Assembly (NCBI GenBank): GCA_951799445.1
Contig: OX637293.1
Coordinates: 25,482,001 to 25,546,000 of the forward strand
Direction: 5' to 3'
Origin: Pseudisothecium myosuroides
Taxonomy: Eukaryota > Streptophyta > Bryopsida > Hypnales > Lembophyllaceae
DNA: 64,000 nt
Below are positions 51,114 to 64,000 of this stretch, piece by piece (the stretch's first letter is position 1; each line of letters opens with the position of its first letter). The translations under genes and the position numbers were made by a program. The notes beneath the pieces were generated by a model. That model was not told where the DNA came from. It did no database searches and saw only the letters and a program-made list of their open reading frames with translations.

Positions 51114-51706
51114 TTAGGGGTAGTCACACCTTCTCCGAGAAGCAGAATACTGTACGTGAAGGTCTGATCCGGCACATGAGTGGAGTGAGTGCCGGAAAAT
51201 TTTACTTTTGGCGCGCAGATGGGTTCGGCAGGTGGTATATTCTAGGATATTCCAGAAATTCACCTACAATCTTCCAAAAATTTCACTTGTAATATTTTCA
51301 AAAATTCAGACATGCCTAAAAATACTTAATTTATGTCCGAATCTTACCTTCACGTAGGGTACTACAAAGTTGGAGAAATTGGTGAGAGAAAAGAGGAGCC
51401 AACGGTGAACCCTTTTGTGTGAAGAAGGTGTGACACCCCTTTTTGGTGTTTGGAGTAATTCTTGGAGAATGCGCTACCTACAAAGCTGGATGGGAGCTCC
51501 GCAAGCCAAGCATAGCCAACGAAACTGAAAAATTCCTTGAGAAATTTTTCTTTGAGAAGGTTTCTTCACCTCTGAAGCAGAAGAACGGCACTTCCAAAAC
51601 CTCGGAGGTTTAGAGCTCCGCAAGCCACGGAAAACCACACTTAAAGCGCCACGCTTCTAATCTCCGAGAATTATCTAGGGGTTGGAGGAGGTGTGACTAC
51701 CCCTAA
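51114..51706. mobile_element. TIR element between 70-bp direct repeats
   Basis: The ends are TTAGGGGTAGTCACACCT and, read inward from the right, TTAGGGGTAGTCACACCT. The flanks are direct repeats of about 70 bp (51035-51104 and 51702-51772) containing TGAAATCACTGGAACTCGG. The interior has no coding capacity. Confidence 0.5.
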
Positions 51707-51824
51707 TGCACTATGAAATCACTGGAACTCGGAAATCTTGTCTACAGTGGAAACATCCAAAACCATCAATATTAAATGGAGATGTGACGGCTTCGAATTG
51801 GGTTTTGGTTGACTCTCCAGAGCA

Positions 51825-51920
51825 GAATATTCTTTTTCTTCGAAGCCCTCTTCGTGTCCATTATTTTTCTCCGGAGGAGAATAATGGACGCAGAGAGGGT
51901 TTCAAAGAAGAAGAATATTC
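51825..51920. ncRNA. 96-nt imperfect foldback, pre-miRNA-like
   Basis: The 48-nt arms 51825-51872 and 51873-51920 pair with about eight mismatches, and the stem ends in GAATATTC on both sides. Shape and mismatch level resemble a young plant miRNA precursor or siRNA hairpin, but a tiny MITE is equally possible. The strand is unknown. Confidence 0.35.
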
Positions 51921-51972
51921 AATCGCCCTTACTTTTCACCTCCTCGCTACTTTTCCATTGGTTCTTTGAGAT

Positions 51973-53316
51973 ACTACTTTGAAGCAACCAAAAGTTGTGC
52001 AAAAGCTAGACTTCTAGCTTGGGATTTTGGGGAGTTGAGCTTTGGAAAGAAGAAAGTGGTAAGGTAGGAGAAGCCACTAGATGTAGAATAAACTTGGATC
52101 ATAGCGTTTTGATAATTGTAAAAATTCATTGTATTTTGGAGGAATGTTGGTAGTTGAGGACATCTATAATTACAAATTACATTCATTGTAAAATTGTGCA
52201 TAATATGTTTTTTCAAAATCCATAGAAATTTTGCATTCAAGTTGTAAACAACAATCATTATGTATTGGAAGCTATAATAATTCATTTCAATTTATAGTAA
52301 TTCTATCAAAATTCTATCAATTTATTCAAATGAATGCAAAAAAATGAAAATAATATAATTGAGTGATTTGAGGAATAAAAAATTAAATAAAACCAATAAA
52401 ACTAAATGTATTAGCATTACTTCATTCTAAAAAATAATTTGTATTCAAGTATAAAATTTGTAATTTACATAAATATTAAATTTGGTTTAATTTTAAAAGT
52501 CTCCAATCTTATTATTTAATATTTAATGATATACATATTTTTGATGAAACTTACTAAATGACATATATGAAGAACATTATTTTGTTTCATATACTCTACA
52601 ATGTACACTTTTCAGTAATCTACTTGATAAGATTGATGCAATCAATTAAAATCACCAACACGTATAGAATAATTCTTTCTAAGAAATCTAATATCATGAA
52701 TCTACATCATGCATTTAATGTGCATGATTTTTATTCATATATTAAAAATATGCCTATTAAGAAATATCAATATCATTCCCTGGATCAAAGTCTGTCAATG
52801 TATGTTGTACATAAGGAGGAACTAAACTAAATCTTTTTGTTGATGGATGATAATAAAACCTGTTGAAATAAATATACATCCATCAATTTAGAAAAATCAT
52901 AATAAAATAACTATTTAAATTGTATATAGAAGTATGTATAATTATGTATAGATTTGCAAGGTAAAGGTCAAAAAATTTGAACACATAATGAATATTGTTT
53001 CTAGCTATCAAGGTTGCCAAAAAAAAATCTTAAAATGGATGCTAAATTTTTTTGGAGACTTATTTTGGAAAAAAATAGTTTTTTTGATGAAAAATGATAA
53101 TATTTCAAAATATTTATTGAATATTTTTAATTTGTGACAAATTAAATAAGTATATGGCAAAAAAGGCTTACCTTGATAGTTAGATACAATATTATAAGTT
53201 CTTAACAAAGAAACCTTATATTATGGGTATTTATTTCAATAATACATATACAAAATATATGCATAACTTATTATCTAAATTAGAATGATAAATATAGATT
53301 CACTTCAAACTATCTT
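51973..53316. other. AT-rich intergenic, no gene seen
   Basis: No exon or element end recognised. Confidence 0.4.
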
Positions 53317-53600
53317 CACTAAAAGAAAATTGTGTTGCTCTCAACAAACTCTCAACAAAATCTAGTTGATGTTTTTTGTTAGAAACAAAACATGTTGGTT
53401 TCAACACTTTAGGAACGCAAAAACAGATTATAAACATGATTCTCAACGTAAGAATATCATATTGATTGTGTTGAAAACTGTGCTTTTAACTTGTTTTTGC
53501 ATAGAAAAAATGTTAATACCAACATGTTTTGTTTCTAACAAAAAGCATCAACTAGATTTTGTTAAGAGCTTGTTGAGAGCAACCCAACTTTCTTGTAGTG
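53317..53600. mobile_element. CACTA (En/Spm) MITE, 284 bp
   Basis: The ends are CACTAAAAGAAAATTGTG and, read inward from the right, CACTACAAGAAAGTTGGG. The inverted similarity extends about 85 bp. The 3-bp flanks CTT (53314-53316 and 53601-53603) are the target duplication expected for CACTA elements. Confidence 0.8.
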
Positions 53601-54137
53601 CTTGTAATTTAAAGATTATATTATCTTCATCAAATATCACCTATGACCACGTTCATCTTTGTGTTCTTGCCATCCTTGTTGTAAATATGACGCTTTTATA
53701 TTATCATCATCTTCATTTATCTTCAATTCATTTAAATCCATGGACAACGATTCACTCTAAATATGGACAATTTGAATGATACAAATATGTTATGGATTAA
53801 TATAAATACTAATTTTTTTTGGTTATGAATATTTATTTTGTATTTTTAAATTTAGTGAATTTATTAAATTAAAATAATATTATCAACCTATTTTATCTTT
53901 TATGAAAGAATTACAAAATTATTTTTCTATCATTTTGTTTTGGAAGTTTCTATATTGTGATCAACATTACAATTTTGAATGACTTTTGAAACATGAAATA
54001 ATATTAATGGAAATTTATATTATTAATCTTGGATGTATTGATTTTGATTTGTTAAATACTTAATAATAATAATAATAAAATAAAAAATTGAATATAATGA
54101 TCATCACACATCTTCAAGAAATTCACTTAATTATTAT

Positions 54138-57100
54138 TTAATTACCACATTTATTGAGTAAATAAACACTCACTTCACTTGTTTGTGAATAACTTGGCGT
54201 GCTTTTTTGTGCAACTCCTCCTCTAATAGCATTGCAACTGCCTTCATAAAATTCATCATTAGATTCATTGTGATCATTGCATTCTTGAATAGTACATACA
54301 TTTTGTGCTATTCTTTCAGTCGGTGAACATGATCGATTGTGTAAAGGTGTCCAAGATGCAGGATATCGTCGTGGTAGAAGATGGGAGTTTGCCATCAAAT
54401 TATTACTTCTATAATGGTTGATGGATGATCCAATATTGGACGAACAATCACAATGATTGTACCTTTCATTGTGCTCACAACAAGAATTGCAAGCTATTTT
54501 GTCATTATAACACATTTTAGAATTATTTATTGCTTCACATTGCATATATTTGCAAGGTATGCAATCACTTTTGGTAGAATTATATGAATCTTTGATAGTA
54601 TGTTGTAGACACTCACATTGCACACATTCATTTTTATTAGACTTGCAACAATCTTTGGCACTACGCAATTGTATTTCATTACAATAAATTTTTTTAGGAT
54701 CGCAAATATCATCATGATCAATTTCACATATTTGATTTTTCTTTTTTGGCCTACCATCTTGGCTAGCAATTTGTTTGAGTTTCCGATATTTTGGATAAGA
54801 TTTTTTCTTATCATATTTTTCACTAAGATAATCTTCAGATTCGCTACTAGTATTGTAATGCAATAGATCATATTGTTTTCGTTTCAAAGCTTTTGTCAAA
54901 TTATGTATCCTTTCATCTTCAAAACTTGAAGAAGACTCACTTTTTTGAATCTTGTCTTCAGAAGAACATTTAGTTTTCAATTTTTTCTTTAGTTTTGGAA
55001 ATTTTGGTAGTTTTGGTAATTTTGGCATAAAACTAGGATAAGGTTGAAATTTATTCATTGTTTGAGAGGTATTCATATTTTTGCCACTACACCCTAATGT
55101 TTAAAAGTAATGATTCATGTTCATGATTACAATACAAAAACAAAAATAAAATATTTGGCAAATTTCTAGACTTAAAATATATACAAGTAGTAATTGTAGT
55201 ATGATATTTAAATCTTATGAACATTTATTTATCATGATTTCATAAAATTTCAAATAATTCTATACAAAAAAACTACCTCCATTTTCAATGAATAATTGAA
55301 CAATTCCTCCTCCACCACTTTTGTCGCATAAAGTATTATCTTGAGGTACAGGTAATCGCACATGACGATGATCATCAATATTTTCATATTTGGGTTCCAA
55401 AGCCAATTTGTGTCTTGATTCACATCTTGACTCATGTCTTGGCTCACATTTTAGTTGCGGTTGTACTTTAGAAACCTTATGGAAAAAAGAAGTAAAAACT
55501 TGTTTTCAAATATGGCATTTAAATTAAAGATATGAAATTTGAAAATGATATAGATCACATTCCACATTTATTTGATGATGAATATTTTTGGTACAAATTA
55601 GAAAAGCATTAGGATGTTGTATAAAATTCTTATATGTATTTACAAAGAATTTAATCCATAAATAATTAAAATCCACTAAACTTGAATATCAACTAATTTT
55701 TGTATGTGAAGAATAATTCAAATATACTACTTTGATTTCAATTTTGTTGTACCTCTTTTATTCTATAATATTTATTAGGATCAACCTCATCTTTCATTTT
55801 GTAATGTCTTTTATAATATATTTTTTCTTTGCGATCATCATCAGATTCTGAGAGTTCATCGTTATTAGTATATTTTTTATATTTTTTTTGAGACTTGTAT
55901 TTTGTAATTGGTCTTCTATGATGGTCTTTAGAATTTTGATCTTCAATATTTTCTTCACATATATTGTGTTCTAATTCTTCAACACAATTTTCAATATTCA
56001 CATCATCCGGATAAAAATATTCACTATCATCATGGTAATATGGATGTCTATCATAGTCTTCTTCATCTGCTTCCATCTAACATAAAAAATCATCCTTCAA
56101 TTTACAAATCAATACATATATATTTTTTTACATATTTTAACTATTCAATCTAAAGTTAATATAATTTAAATTAATATAAAAATTTAAAATAATATATAAA
56201 ATAGTATTTTTAAATGACATTATTATATTTCTTTATTTCTTGAAGATTTTGGTTATTTTAAATGAAGTTTAGAAATGAGTTTCAATTAGGGTGGATTTTA
56301 AGAAGTTCAAGTTAAAAACAGTAAGACAGTTTTATTATTAAGTTGAATATCTATTAATTAATTATAAAAATTATATTATATTCATATAGATATAATTTAA
56401 TACCTTTAAAAAATGCTTTGAAGAAATTTGTTCTTTAGCAATATCAACCGATCTTCCAATTGCCCCCATCCATTCTGTCATTTCTTCCTACAAATATTTG
56501 AATGATTAAATTCTAATATCATCAAAAATATTTTTATTAAATTGATACATTAACATAAAAACAATAGATTTAGAAATTACAAACAAAATATTGTTATTAT
56601 AATTTAGGTTATTTTTTAAATGCAATAATATTGGAAATGTCAAAATCATTAAATGTAACAAATATATCTATATATCTATATTCAAATATATAATATGATG
56701 ATAAATACCACATGTGGTGCTACTAGATTGATGCTTTTAATACCAGGTATCATTATTTCAAATTCAAGTCCTTGTACCATCTGAGCCCTATAAGAATTGA
56801 TCCCAACATTATTTGCTATCATATTTATATATATAATAATTATTAAATAAATAAATGTGATGTTGGTATAAATATATTAATAATTTATAGTATAAATTTA
56901 TATTAATTAAATATATTATAAAAAATTATATAATTATATAATTGCATCTATTGTCTCACACGAATACTTGCTTCGAGTAGACTTGTTACAAAATGAGCAT
57001 GTTGTCCTGTAATTTGCCGACTCTGTTGTAAAATAATTTTTTTTTTCATAAACACGTATTGTATGCATGTATTTTTTCACTCTCTCTATGTATAAATAGT

Positions 57101-60100
57101 AACATTAAATACATTTAAAAGTGTACAAAACATTCTATTATATTTTTCTTAATTACAATAGACTTTACCTTAAATATAAAAAACTTTCCTACAATAACAA
57201 TTATATAGCATTTGTCATTCTTGACTATTGTTCCAGCTTTCTTCTTAGTCAATAGCCCAAATTTGAGCACTTTAGGATCCTGATTGTAAAATCAAATTCA
57301 TTTTATAATACACAATTTAGTATTCATTCTTTTCAACATTTATAAAAATAGAAAATATTTTATTAATTTATTAATTTATGCAATATTAATATTGTTTTTA
57401 ATTAAATACATTTAAAATCTATAAATATTTTAAAATTAAATTGGCAAAATTTGAAACTTAGAAAGATCAAAAAATTAAATAAGGCATTATAGAAGTAGGA
57501 AAAATATTAGTTTAAAGATGCTCATATTAAAATTAATCAAGTATTATCCTACCAATCCAACAATTGTAGAATCTGCAGAAGATATGCAATCTTCAGCACG
57601 TAGATTACCTCCCACGCACTACATTGCCATAAAAGAATACATTTGAAGTAGAGTTTGAATGAAATTTTAGTTCATTTTATATAAACCATTTTAAAAATGA
57701 GATGGAATAGTAACTAAAGATCAATTTTTAATGATTTTGATTTGATAATTGCATATTAGGACAATAATGCATTTAATATGTTCTAACCTCTTTCAAACAT
57801 CAATATACCTCCAAAACATGTGCAAGACACCTTTTTTCTTCTCGATTTTGTGTAACCAATTGCCATTGCTCTGTACTGCATAAAAATCATATAGCTATAA
57901 ATGCATGTATGTTAGATAATTTTTATATAGATAATATCCTTCAAATTCTAAAATTTAAAAATAATTTTGAATTCACAAATTTAATTCCAATTAAATTCTT
58001 CTATAACTTTACAACTTGTTAAAGAATATATTAAATTTTATTTCTTGAAATTATATTTATTCAAAATTTGACCTAAACCACATAATTACTAATGGTGATC
58101 GAAGCATGTCGTTAGATTGATATCCAACATTGCGATTTTGCCAAGCAAAAAATGGTTTGGACTACAAGAAAAAAAATTTATATTTATTCTAAAATTTATA
58201 TCAATAAACCAATGCAATGTGATATTAAAAATATATGTCAAAGCATACTAATAATTTCAAAATAAAATCACATGCAGAAATTGTTAAAAGTATAGTTTAA
58301 AGTATTAGAAGCAATTTTGATCATAATTATTAAATTTACAAAATATAGTATTTTCACAAAAAATTCTATATAAGATTGAATATAAATAAATGAAATGAAA
58401 AAATCAATTGAGCAAATACATTGACAACATGATCACTATGTTGTAGTCGAAAGAGGTGGCTCAAAAAATCCACCTCAAGTATACAAGTCTTCCATTCACC
58501 AATCTACATTACTACCAAAATACTTTTTTATTTTTATTTTTTTGAAATAATATCATTTGGTGTTAGTTTCATACATACATATATAATTCTAACTTCACAT
58601 AATCTTGTATTTTATATAGTTTTTAATTTTTAAAATTCAAAATAATTGATTAAATTTTTAATATGCAAATGGCATTCTTTCCATTTGAAATTGTCCAAAG
58701 TAAAATTGAAGTATGTACAACAATCATATTTTAAAATTGAAAATATTAAAGAATTTTTAAATTGGGTATTACAAAATTTAAAATTTATAAGGTCCATCAT
58801 AATTTTTTTATATATGAAGGTTGAAAATTTACCTTTTTTCCAATGTTAAACCATCTACCTCTTTGTGGTTGTCCATCAGGATTTAAATTATTATAAGAAA
58901 CGTGAAATGAAAATAGTTGGGTATAATTTAATTGAATATTAAACTCTGTTGTATCATATGAGGTTAAAGGCTCCAATAAAGTGCCTTCTTGTAAATCATT
59001 TAGACCCTAAAAGTAGAACCACTTGCATTTAACCTCATGAAATTTATAATTATTTTTAATGAAATTATTTCAAATGAATCAATATATAACAACATTGATT
59101 TTAATAAAGATGTTAATTGTTATGGATAACTGATTTTAAAAATGAAATATGTCCATCAAAATCAAGAAAAATGTATCATATTTATAAATGAAAGTAAATC
59201 TTGAATATTTTTTTTACTTCAACTTACAAGGTCATTATCCATACCAACGCCAAACTGTTGGCTTTGTTGTAAATCATTAAAAATCTGATTTTGTTGAAAA
59301 TTGTCTGTTGCATCCGGTTGTAAAGGAAGAATTTGGGGAGCACCAAATGACTATTATGATACAAATCAAGATATGATTCAGTTTTTTTAAACAATTGTAT
59401 AAATTTACATACTATACTACATAGAGAAATATGAATTTAGAAATTTTCAAACTAAATTTTTAGTTATAAAATAACGAAGTCATATACTAAAATAAAAAAT
59501 CATTATATAATTCAATCAAATGAATAACTATTTTTTAGTTTAGATATTTTTAATTGATTTTTTATCTCAAATTTGGAATAATCAAAATATAATTATATTT
59601 TATATGCTATATAATATTATTATATAGACTCCTATTATATATATTTGTAATGTACTAGGTTGTGAATGTAGGAAAGGCACCTACTGGTTGTCGAGGTTCC
59701 AATGGAAGTAGTGGAGGTCTAATTGGCATTTGAGGCCTCATCCCCTGCATCATTGGCCGGCCTAAAAATCCTTGAGATTGTTGTAGATTACCAAATGGTG
59801 GTCCTGTACCTACACCTTCTTCTTGCATATTATTTTGTATTATAGAAGATTGAGGTTGATTCATTCCTTGCATCATTGGAGGCCTCATTGGCACTCCTAG
59901 TTGTTGTACATTGTCTTGCATCAATGGAGGCCTCATTGGCCCACCAAATTTTTGTAAATTGGCTTGCAACACAGGAGGCCTCATTATTGCTCCTAATTGT
60001 TGTAAATTGCTTTGCATCAATGGAGGCCTTGGTGAAGGCCTTATTGATCCAATTGGTTGTTGAAAATTGCCTTGCATCAGTGAAGGCCTCACTACGACTC

Positions 60101-60689
60101 CTTCTATGCTTTGTGGTCTAAGAATTCCTTGCATCATTGGAGGATTTATTGATCTTGTCGGTTGTTGTAGATTACCTTGCATCATTGGAGGATTTATTGA
60201 TCCTGTTGGTTGTTGTATATTACCTTGCATCATTGAAGGTTTCATTGCCCCTCCCAATTGTTGTGGTTGATTTATTCCTTGCATCATTGGAGGTCTCATT
60301 GGCCCTCCAAATTGTTGAGAATTGCCTTGTGGTGGAGGTCTCATGGGTCTACTTTGTTGTTGAGGATTGCCTTGCACTGGAGGTCTCATGGGCCCACTTG
60401 TTTGTTGAGGATTGCCTTGTAGTGGAGGTCTCATGGGTCCACGTGATTGTTGAGGATTTCCTTGCAATGGAAGAGGTCTTATTTGACTTGCTCTTGGTTG
60501 TTGAAGATTGCTTTGAACTATTGGTGGTCTTACTGCTCCTAGTTGTGACAAATAATTTATTCCTTGTACCATTGGTGGTCTCATTGGTGCCACTTGTTGT
60601 TGAGAAGGTCTTATCATACCGCCAGATTGTTGCAAATTTGCTTGTATAATTGGAGGTCTAATTATAATACTTGGTTGTTGAGGATTCAT
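54138..60689 (-). CDS. unfamiliar protein: Pro/Gln repeats, PH-like domain, acidic segment, Cys-rich tail; 14 exons
   Basis: Exons on the minus strand: 60689-59685, 59350-59228, 59006-58833, 58503-58420, 58161-58082, 57875-57809, 57618-57553, 57279-57169, about 57020-56961, 56787-56712, 56487-56404, 56076-55753, 55475-55277, 55093-54138; about 1135 residues. Residues 1-335 are degenerate 16-18-residue Pro/Gln/Met repeats (RPPMMQGN-like). A beta-rich part of unknown family follows. Around residues 530-650 the pattern KVLKFGLLTKKKAGTIVKN ... LEFEIMIPG ... EEMTEWMGAIGRS matches a PH domain: first strands, later strands, C-terminal Trp helix. Next comes an acidic/basic segment (MEADEEDYDRHPYY), then a tail with about 23 Cys in 312 residues, several as CxxC. 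Phases agree except around the ninth exon, where two frames are possible. PH domains often bind phosphoinositides or proteins; the function here is unknown. Confidence 0.65.
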
Positions 60690-61796
60690 AATTTAATACT
60701 GCTTGATATTTACTTTTGCATAATGTATTTTTCTAGATTGTTGTGTTGTTCAAATTGCTATGAAACACTTGTGAATAATAAACTAATCAAAATACATAAT
60801 TTTCTATATTATATATTACATGCAAATCAATCTTCATGATCAATTCATTTACACATTGTTATAACATAATTTTGTCTATTTGTTATTAGCATATTTCAAA
60901 AATATACTTTATCATAAACTAAATAACATAATCTAAGGATGTTATAGAATTTTTAACTATAGACGTTCTACAAATTGTTTTGAAAATATAAATTTTATTG
61001 TAAATTAAAATGAATAGAGTTTACATAATAAACCCTAATCTCATAACAATCAATACATTTCAATTCATTTATGCCACAATATGTCAATAAAATAATATTA
61101 GATTTTCTATGCTTCATTTTACAAAATAATTCTCTAAGATTTTTTTAAATAAAAGACTATAAGGCATCATCAAAAATCTTTTTTAGAATTTTTTTAGTTG
61201 TGAATTTATTTATTGAAAAGTAATAAAATTCATTTTTTGCTACATTATATGAAATATAGTTTTCAAAATTCAAACTTTGTTGATGCAATGTATAATTTAC
61301 ATCATAAAATTGGGAGTAAAAATAAGATTTATTTTTTTTGGTACAAAATGCAATTTTTTGAAAATCTTAATTTTTAAAACACAAGCAATTAGAAGATAAA
61401 GGAGGTGTCAAATTCAACTTAAATGTTGGTTATATGATTTTTTACATCAAATATTGAGTACATATCATAACTTGTTCCAAAAACATCTAGACCTATTTCA
61501 ATGTTCTAAATTCTAATTCATAGAATTGAATAAAATATACAACTTTTGGTGAAAACCTTTAGTGTAAAATGATTTAGGTGATTTTTTCTTTTCTTTATTG
61601 TAGCCTTGCACTTTACACCTCTCAAGATTAGAAAAAGTTAGGAAAAATTGACATAATGGAGTCATTTATGTTATCCTTTCACCTTTATTTAAGCTTTGAA
61701 TAGTCACCTATACTACCAAGGACTGCTAAAAGTTTTTAAGAGCAATAAATGAGAGTTGAAGAGTTTCATTTAATATATATATTTATTAAAATTTTA

Positions 61797-61797
<1 letters not shown>
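60690..61797. other. AT-rich 5' flank, no gene seen
   Basis: Presumed promoter region of the PH-like gene; no clear motif could be singled out. Confidence 0.4.

Positions 61798-61839
<42 letters not shown>
61798..61839. repeat. (ATT)14 microsatellite
   Basis: Fourteen uninterrupted ATT triplets. Confidence 0.95.
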
Positions 61840-62849
61840 TCTTAATCAAGTTTTCTAAAATGACAACTATTTTTTTAAAAGCATTAAAAACTATTCACAA
61901 ATTTATTAAAAGATTATATGCTTTTAAATTATTATAAGTTAAAATATCAAAATCTTAAATCTTAAAAATTGGAACTTAAACAATTTAAAGAGGCTTGGAC
62001 CTTTCATCATAGAAGAATGCATAGTGTATCATTTAAAAATTGAAAATGCTCTTGGAAGTGATGTTAGCAAAGCGTAGGTCATAGCGTAGGTCTACAAAGA
62101 TAGAAGTGTTGATAAACTTTTAATGACAAAATGAAATGTTGAAGTATGGAGATGAAGTTCTATAATCTTTCAATCTATAAATGATATTGTTGTGTTTTCT
62201 TTTTCCAATGTGATCTACTTAACATGTCTAGTTTGAATTTGTATATACAGTTTTAAGTTTTTTTAAAGTAGCTAGGGCTCTAAGGAGGATTGTTATTATG
62301 TGAGCATAGGAGTGTGAGCCCATGAGCTTAAAATACTACACATTTATGTTATAGGTGTATAAACTATGGGAATCATCTATGATTATAGGATATATATGTT
62401 ACAAATATCCATATTATAGGTGTTTATAATACATACACCTTATATATTGTGGGGTATCTATATTATAAGTACCTATATTATAGGCTCAATGCTCACAAGC
62501 TCGCATTCTTGGGCTTACATTCTAGCACTGTTGGGGCTCCAAGCTACCATTGATGCCCAAATGACAGTTTTGGAGCCCTATTTGGAGGTTGGGAGACCTT
62601 GGCAATCGGAATTCTCATACAAATATTGGAGTTTGGAAAACATCAGATTTCTTGTAGAGTCATTTTTTCATTGTTATTCTTTACCTATTCATTTGTGATT
62701 ATATAATTTTTTTTGAAATATTGGCTAGCAATTAAAAAAATGAATTTACAACTACGGAGTGCCAATTTTTTTAATTTTAAAATAACACACAGACAAAAAT
62801 GCGCATATGATGTTCAACACTATAATATAAACCTAGAGAGATTTTCAAA

Positions 62850-64000
62850 TCTTTTAAAAATGTCATTTGAAAGCTGTCCATTGGTTCCCTCAAAAAACTT
62901 TTCAACTCCTTCAATTGAAAAGACATTGAATTCTTCATAAATCCAAACCTCATGGTTGCAAAATGGAACCTTTCAATTTTCATATTTTTCCTTTTAAAAT
63001 TCCAAATTCTTCTAGCTTCTTTTTCCAAAATTAATTAGGCCTCAAAGGTTCCTCCAAAAATACTTTTTGATTTCTTCAATTGAAAAAACATTGAATTCTC
63101 TTTGGGCTTCAATTTAATTTGTGTAGCTTCAAAATTCCATTATTTTTGTCGTGGCTTTATTCCACCATTTTTTTATAGTGGCTTCCAATAGCCCCCATGG
63201 TCACAAATTATACCTTATATTTGCCAATGCAAAAATCAAAGGTCACTCTAAAAATTGACTAAAGTAGTTCCAACTTCTAACTAAAGGTCATCACTCGCAT
63301 TTCATAGCAACATGTGAATTTCCGGTCTATAACCATAGAGTGTTGATTTTTCTAATTTTAGAATAAGACAATAAAAAAATTGCACCATGATATTCTACAC
63401 TACATAATAAATTAAGGAAAAAATTTCAGATTTTTTGAACATCAATTGCATTTGATATGAATTGTTCCACTTTTCATTCATAAATTCATGCTAATTTTGA
63501 TTTTTTTATAAAAAAACATGCAAAATTGTTACAACAAATGGAAGACAAGCAATTACATCTTTGGAAAATAAATACAAAAATAACATTTATAGGTACTTGC
63601 AATTTAAATTTTAAAAAGTGGTAATAGCCGCGTTCCTTGAGGGTTGTAAGTCTATAGGCTTCAATTAATTGAAGTAGAAGACTGGATAATGGTGAACTTG
63701 TATGATAAATTTTGGAAGTATATGCTAATATATAGACAATATTGAATCCTATATTTGTCAATACATAAATTGATAAACCTCAAAGATTGGATTGACTCAA
63801 AAAACTTTTAACTCTTGTATTTTATTTTTTTAATTTTAAAATTTTCTAGCCTTGGTTTGGTAAATTAATTAAAATCCAAAGGTCCCTATAGTTCCATCAA
63901 AATCTTTTGAACTCCTTCAACTAAAAATATGGACTTCGATTTTAGTTTTTAGTTATTACTGTGAAATTATATTATTTTTCTTTTGGCTTCATTCTACCAT
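62850..64000. repeat. degenerate direct repeats
   Basis: A motif like CCTTCAATTGAAAAGACATT recurs at about 62908, 63075 and 63912, with GGTTCCYTC-type text before it and GCTTYATTCYACCAT after it. No coding exon was recognised from 61840 to the end of the window. Confidence 0.45.

Noticed and set aside
53366..53779. 137-codon plus-strand frame
   Set aside because: It runs through the CACTA MITE and out of its right end, so it cannot be a conserved gene.
59876..60649. Plus-strand frames rich in Val, Leu and Cys
   Set aside because: They are antisense readings of the Pro/Gln repeat exon; the minus strand has start, splice sites and a continuing gene.
1..64000. Sex-chromosome or gene-cluster origin of the window
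   Set aside because: Repeat density and an orphan gene are suggestive, but nothing in the sequence ties the window to a sex-linked region, and the genes share no pathway.
1..64000. tRNA, rRNA, LTR retrotransposon or viral insertions
   Set aside because: I saw no tRNA-like cloverleaf box pair, rRNA segment, reverse transcriptase, integrase or long direct terminal repeats; a computed search could still find degraded ones.

Overview
The window is nuclear DNA of a land plant. The four recognisable genes are of plant type: a GSL8/GSL10-type callose synthase, a DUF707 (Golgi-type) protein, the mitochondrial cytochrome c maturation factor CCMH, and a CDPK/PEPC-kinase-like protein kinase. Genes are intron-rich with GT-AG introns, and the intergenic DNA is very AT-rich and full of small non-autonomous transposons. 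The style would suit a bryophyte or other non-seed plant, but no single sequence proves the lineage.

Layout. 33-11994 (+): the last 30 exons of a callose synthase, whose 5' part lies left of the window. 12.4-22.4 kb: a dense transposon field holding two Tc1/mariner-like foldback elements (782 bp and 1552 bp), a chain of TTAA-bounded elements, and a Helitron-like 3' end. 23561-24394 (-): an intronless kinase-only gene. 25.6-29.2 kb: a head-to-tail array of Helitron-like units. 30528-32344: a Harbinger-like foldback element whose arms are themselves tandem repeats. 32563-32710 (-): an isolated coding-like exon. 35700-39829 (-): a 13-exon DUF707 gene. 39.9-41.7 kb: its upstream region, a rearranged copy of which sits at 49.2-50.6 kb upstream of CCMH (48182-48992, -). 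41.8-47.1 kb: more TTAA elements, a 558-bp Helitron-like element and AT-rich DNA. 51-53.6 kb: a TIR element between direct repeats, a pre-miRNA-like hairpin and a CACTA MITE. 54138-60689 (-): a 14-exon gene for an unfamiliar protein with a Pro/Gln repeat region, a PH-like domain, an acidic segment and a Cys-rich tail. 60.7-64 kb: AT-rich DNA with a microsatellite and degenerate repeats.

The genes are unrelated in function and form no cluster; each is an independent nuclear locus. The most unusual signal is in the repeats. A family of TTAA-flanked inverted-repeat elements carries, about 12-18 nt inside one end, a small hairpin whose stem sequence differs in every copy while pairing is kept. 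Several of these elements abut and share one TTAA, as if later insertions used the ends of earlier ones as targets.
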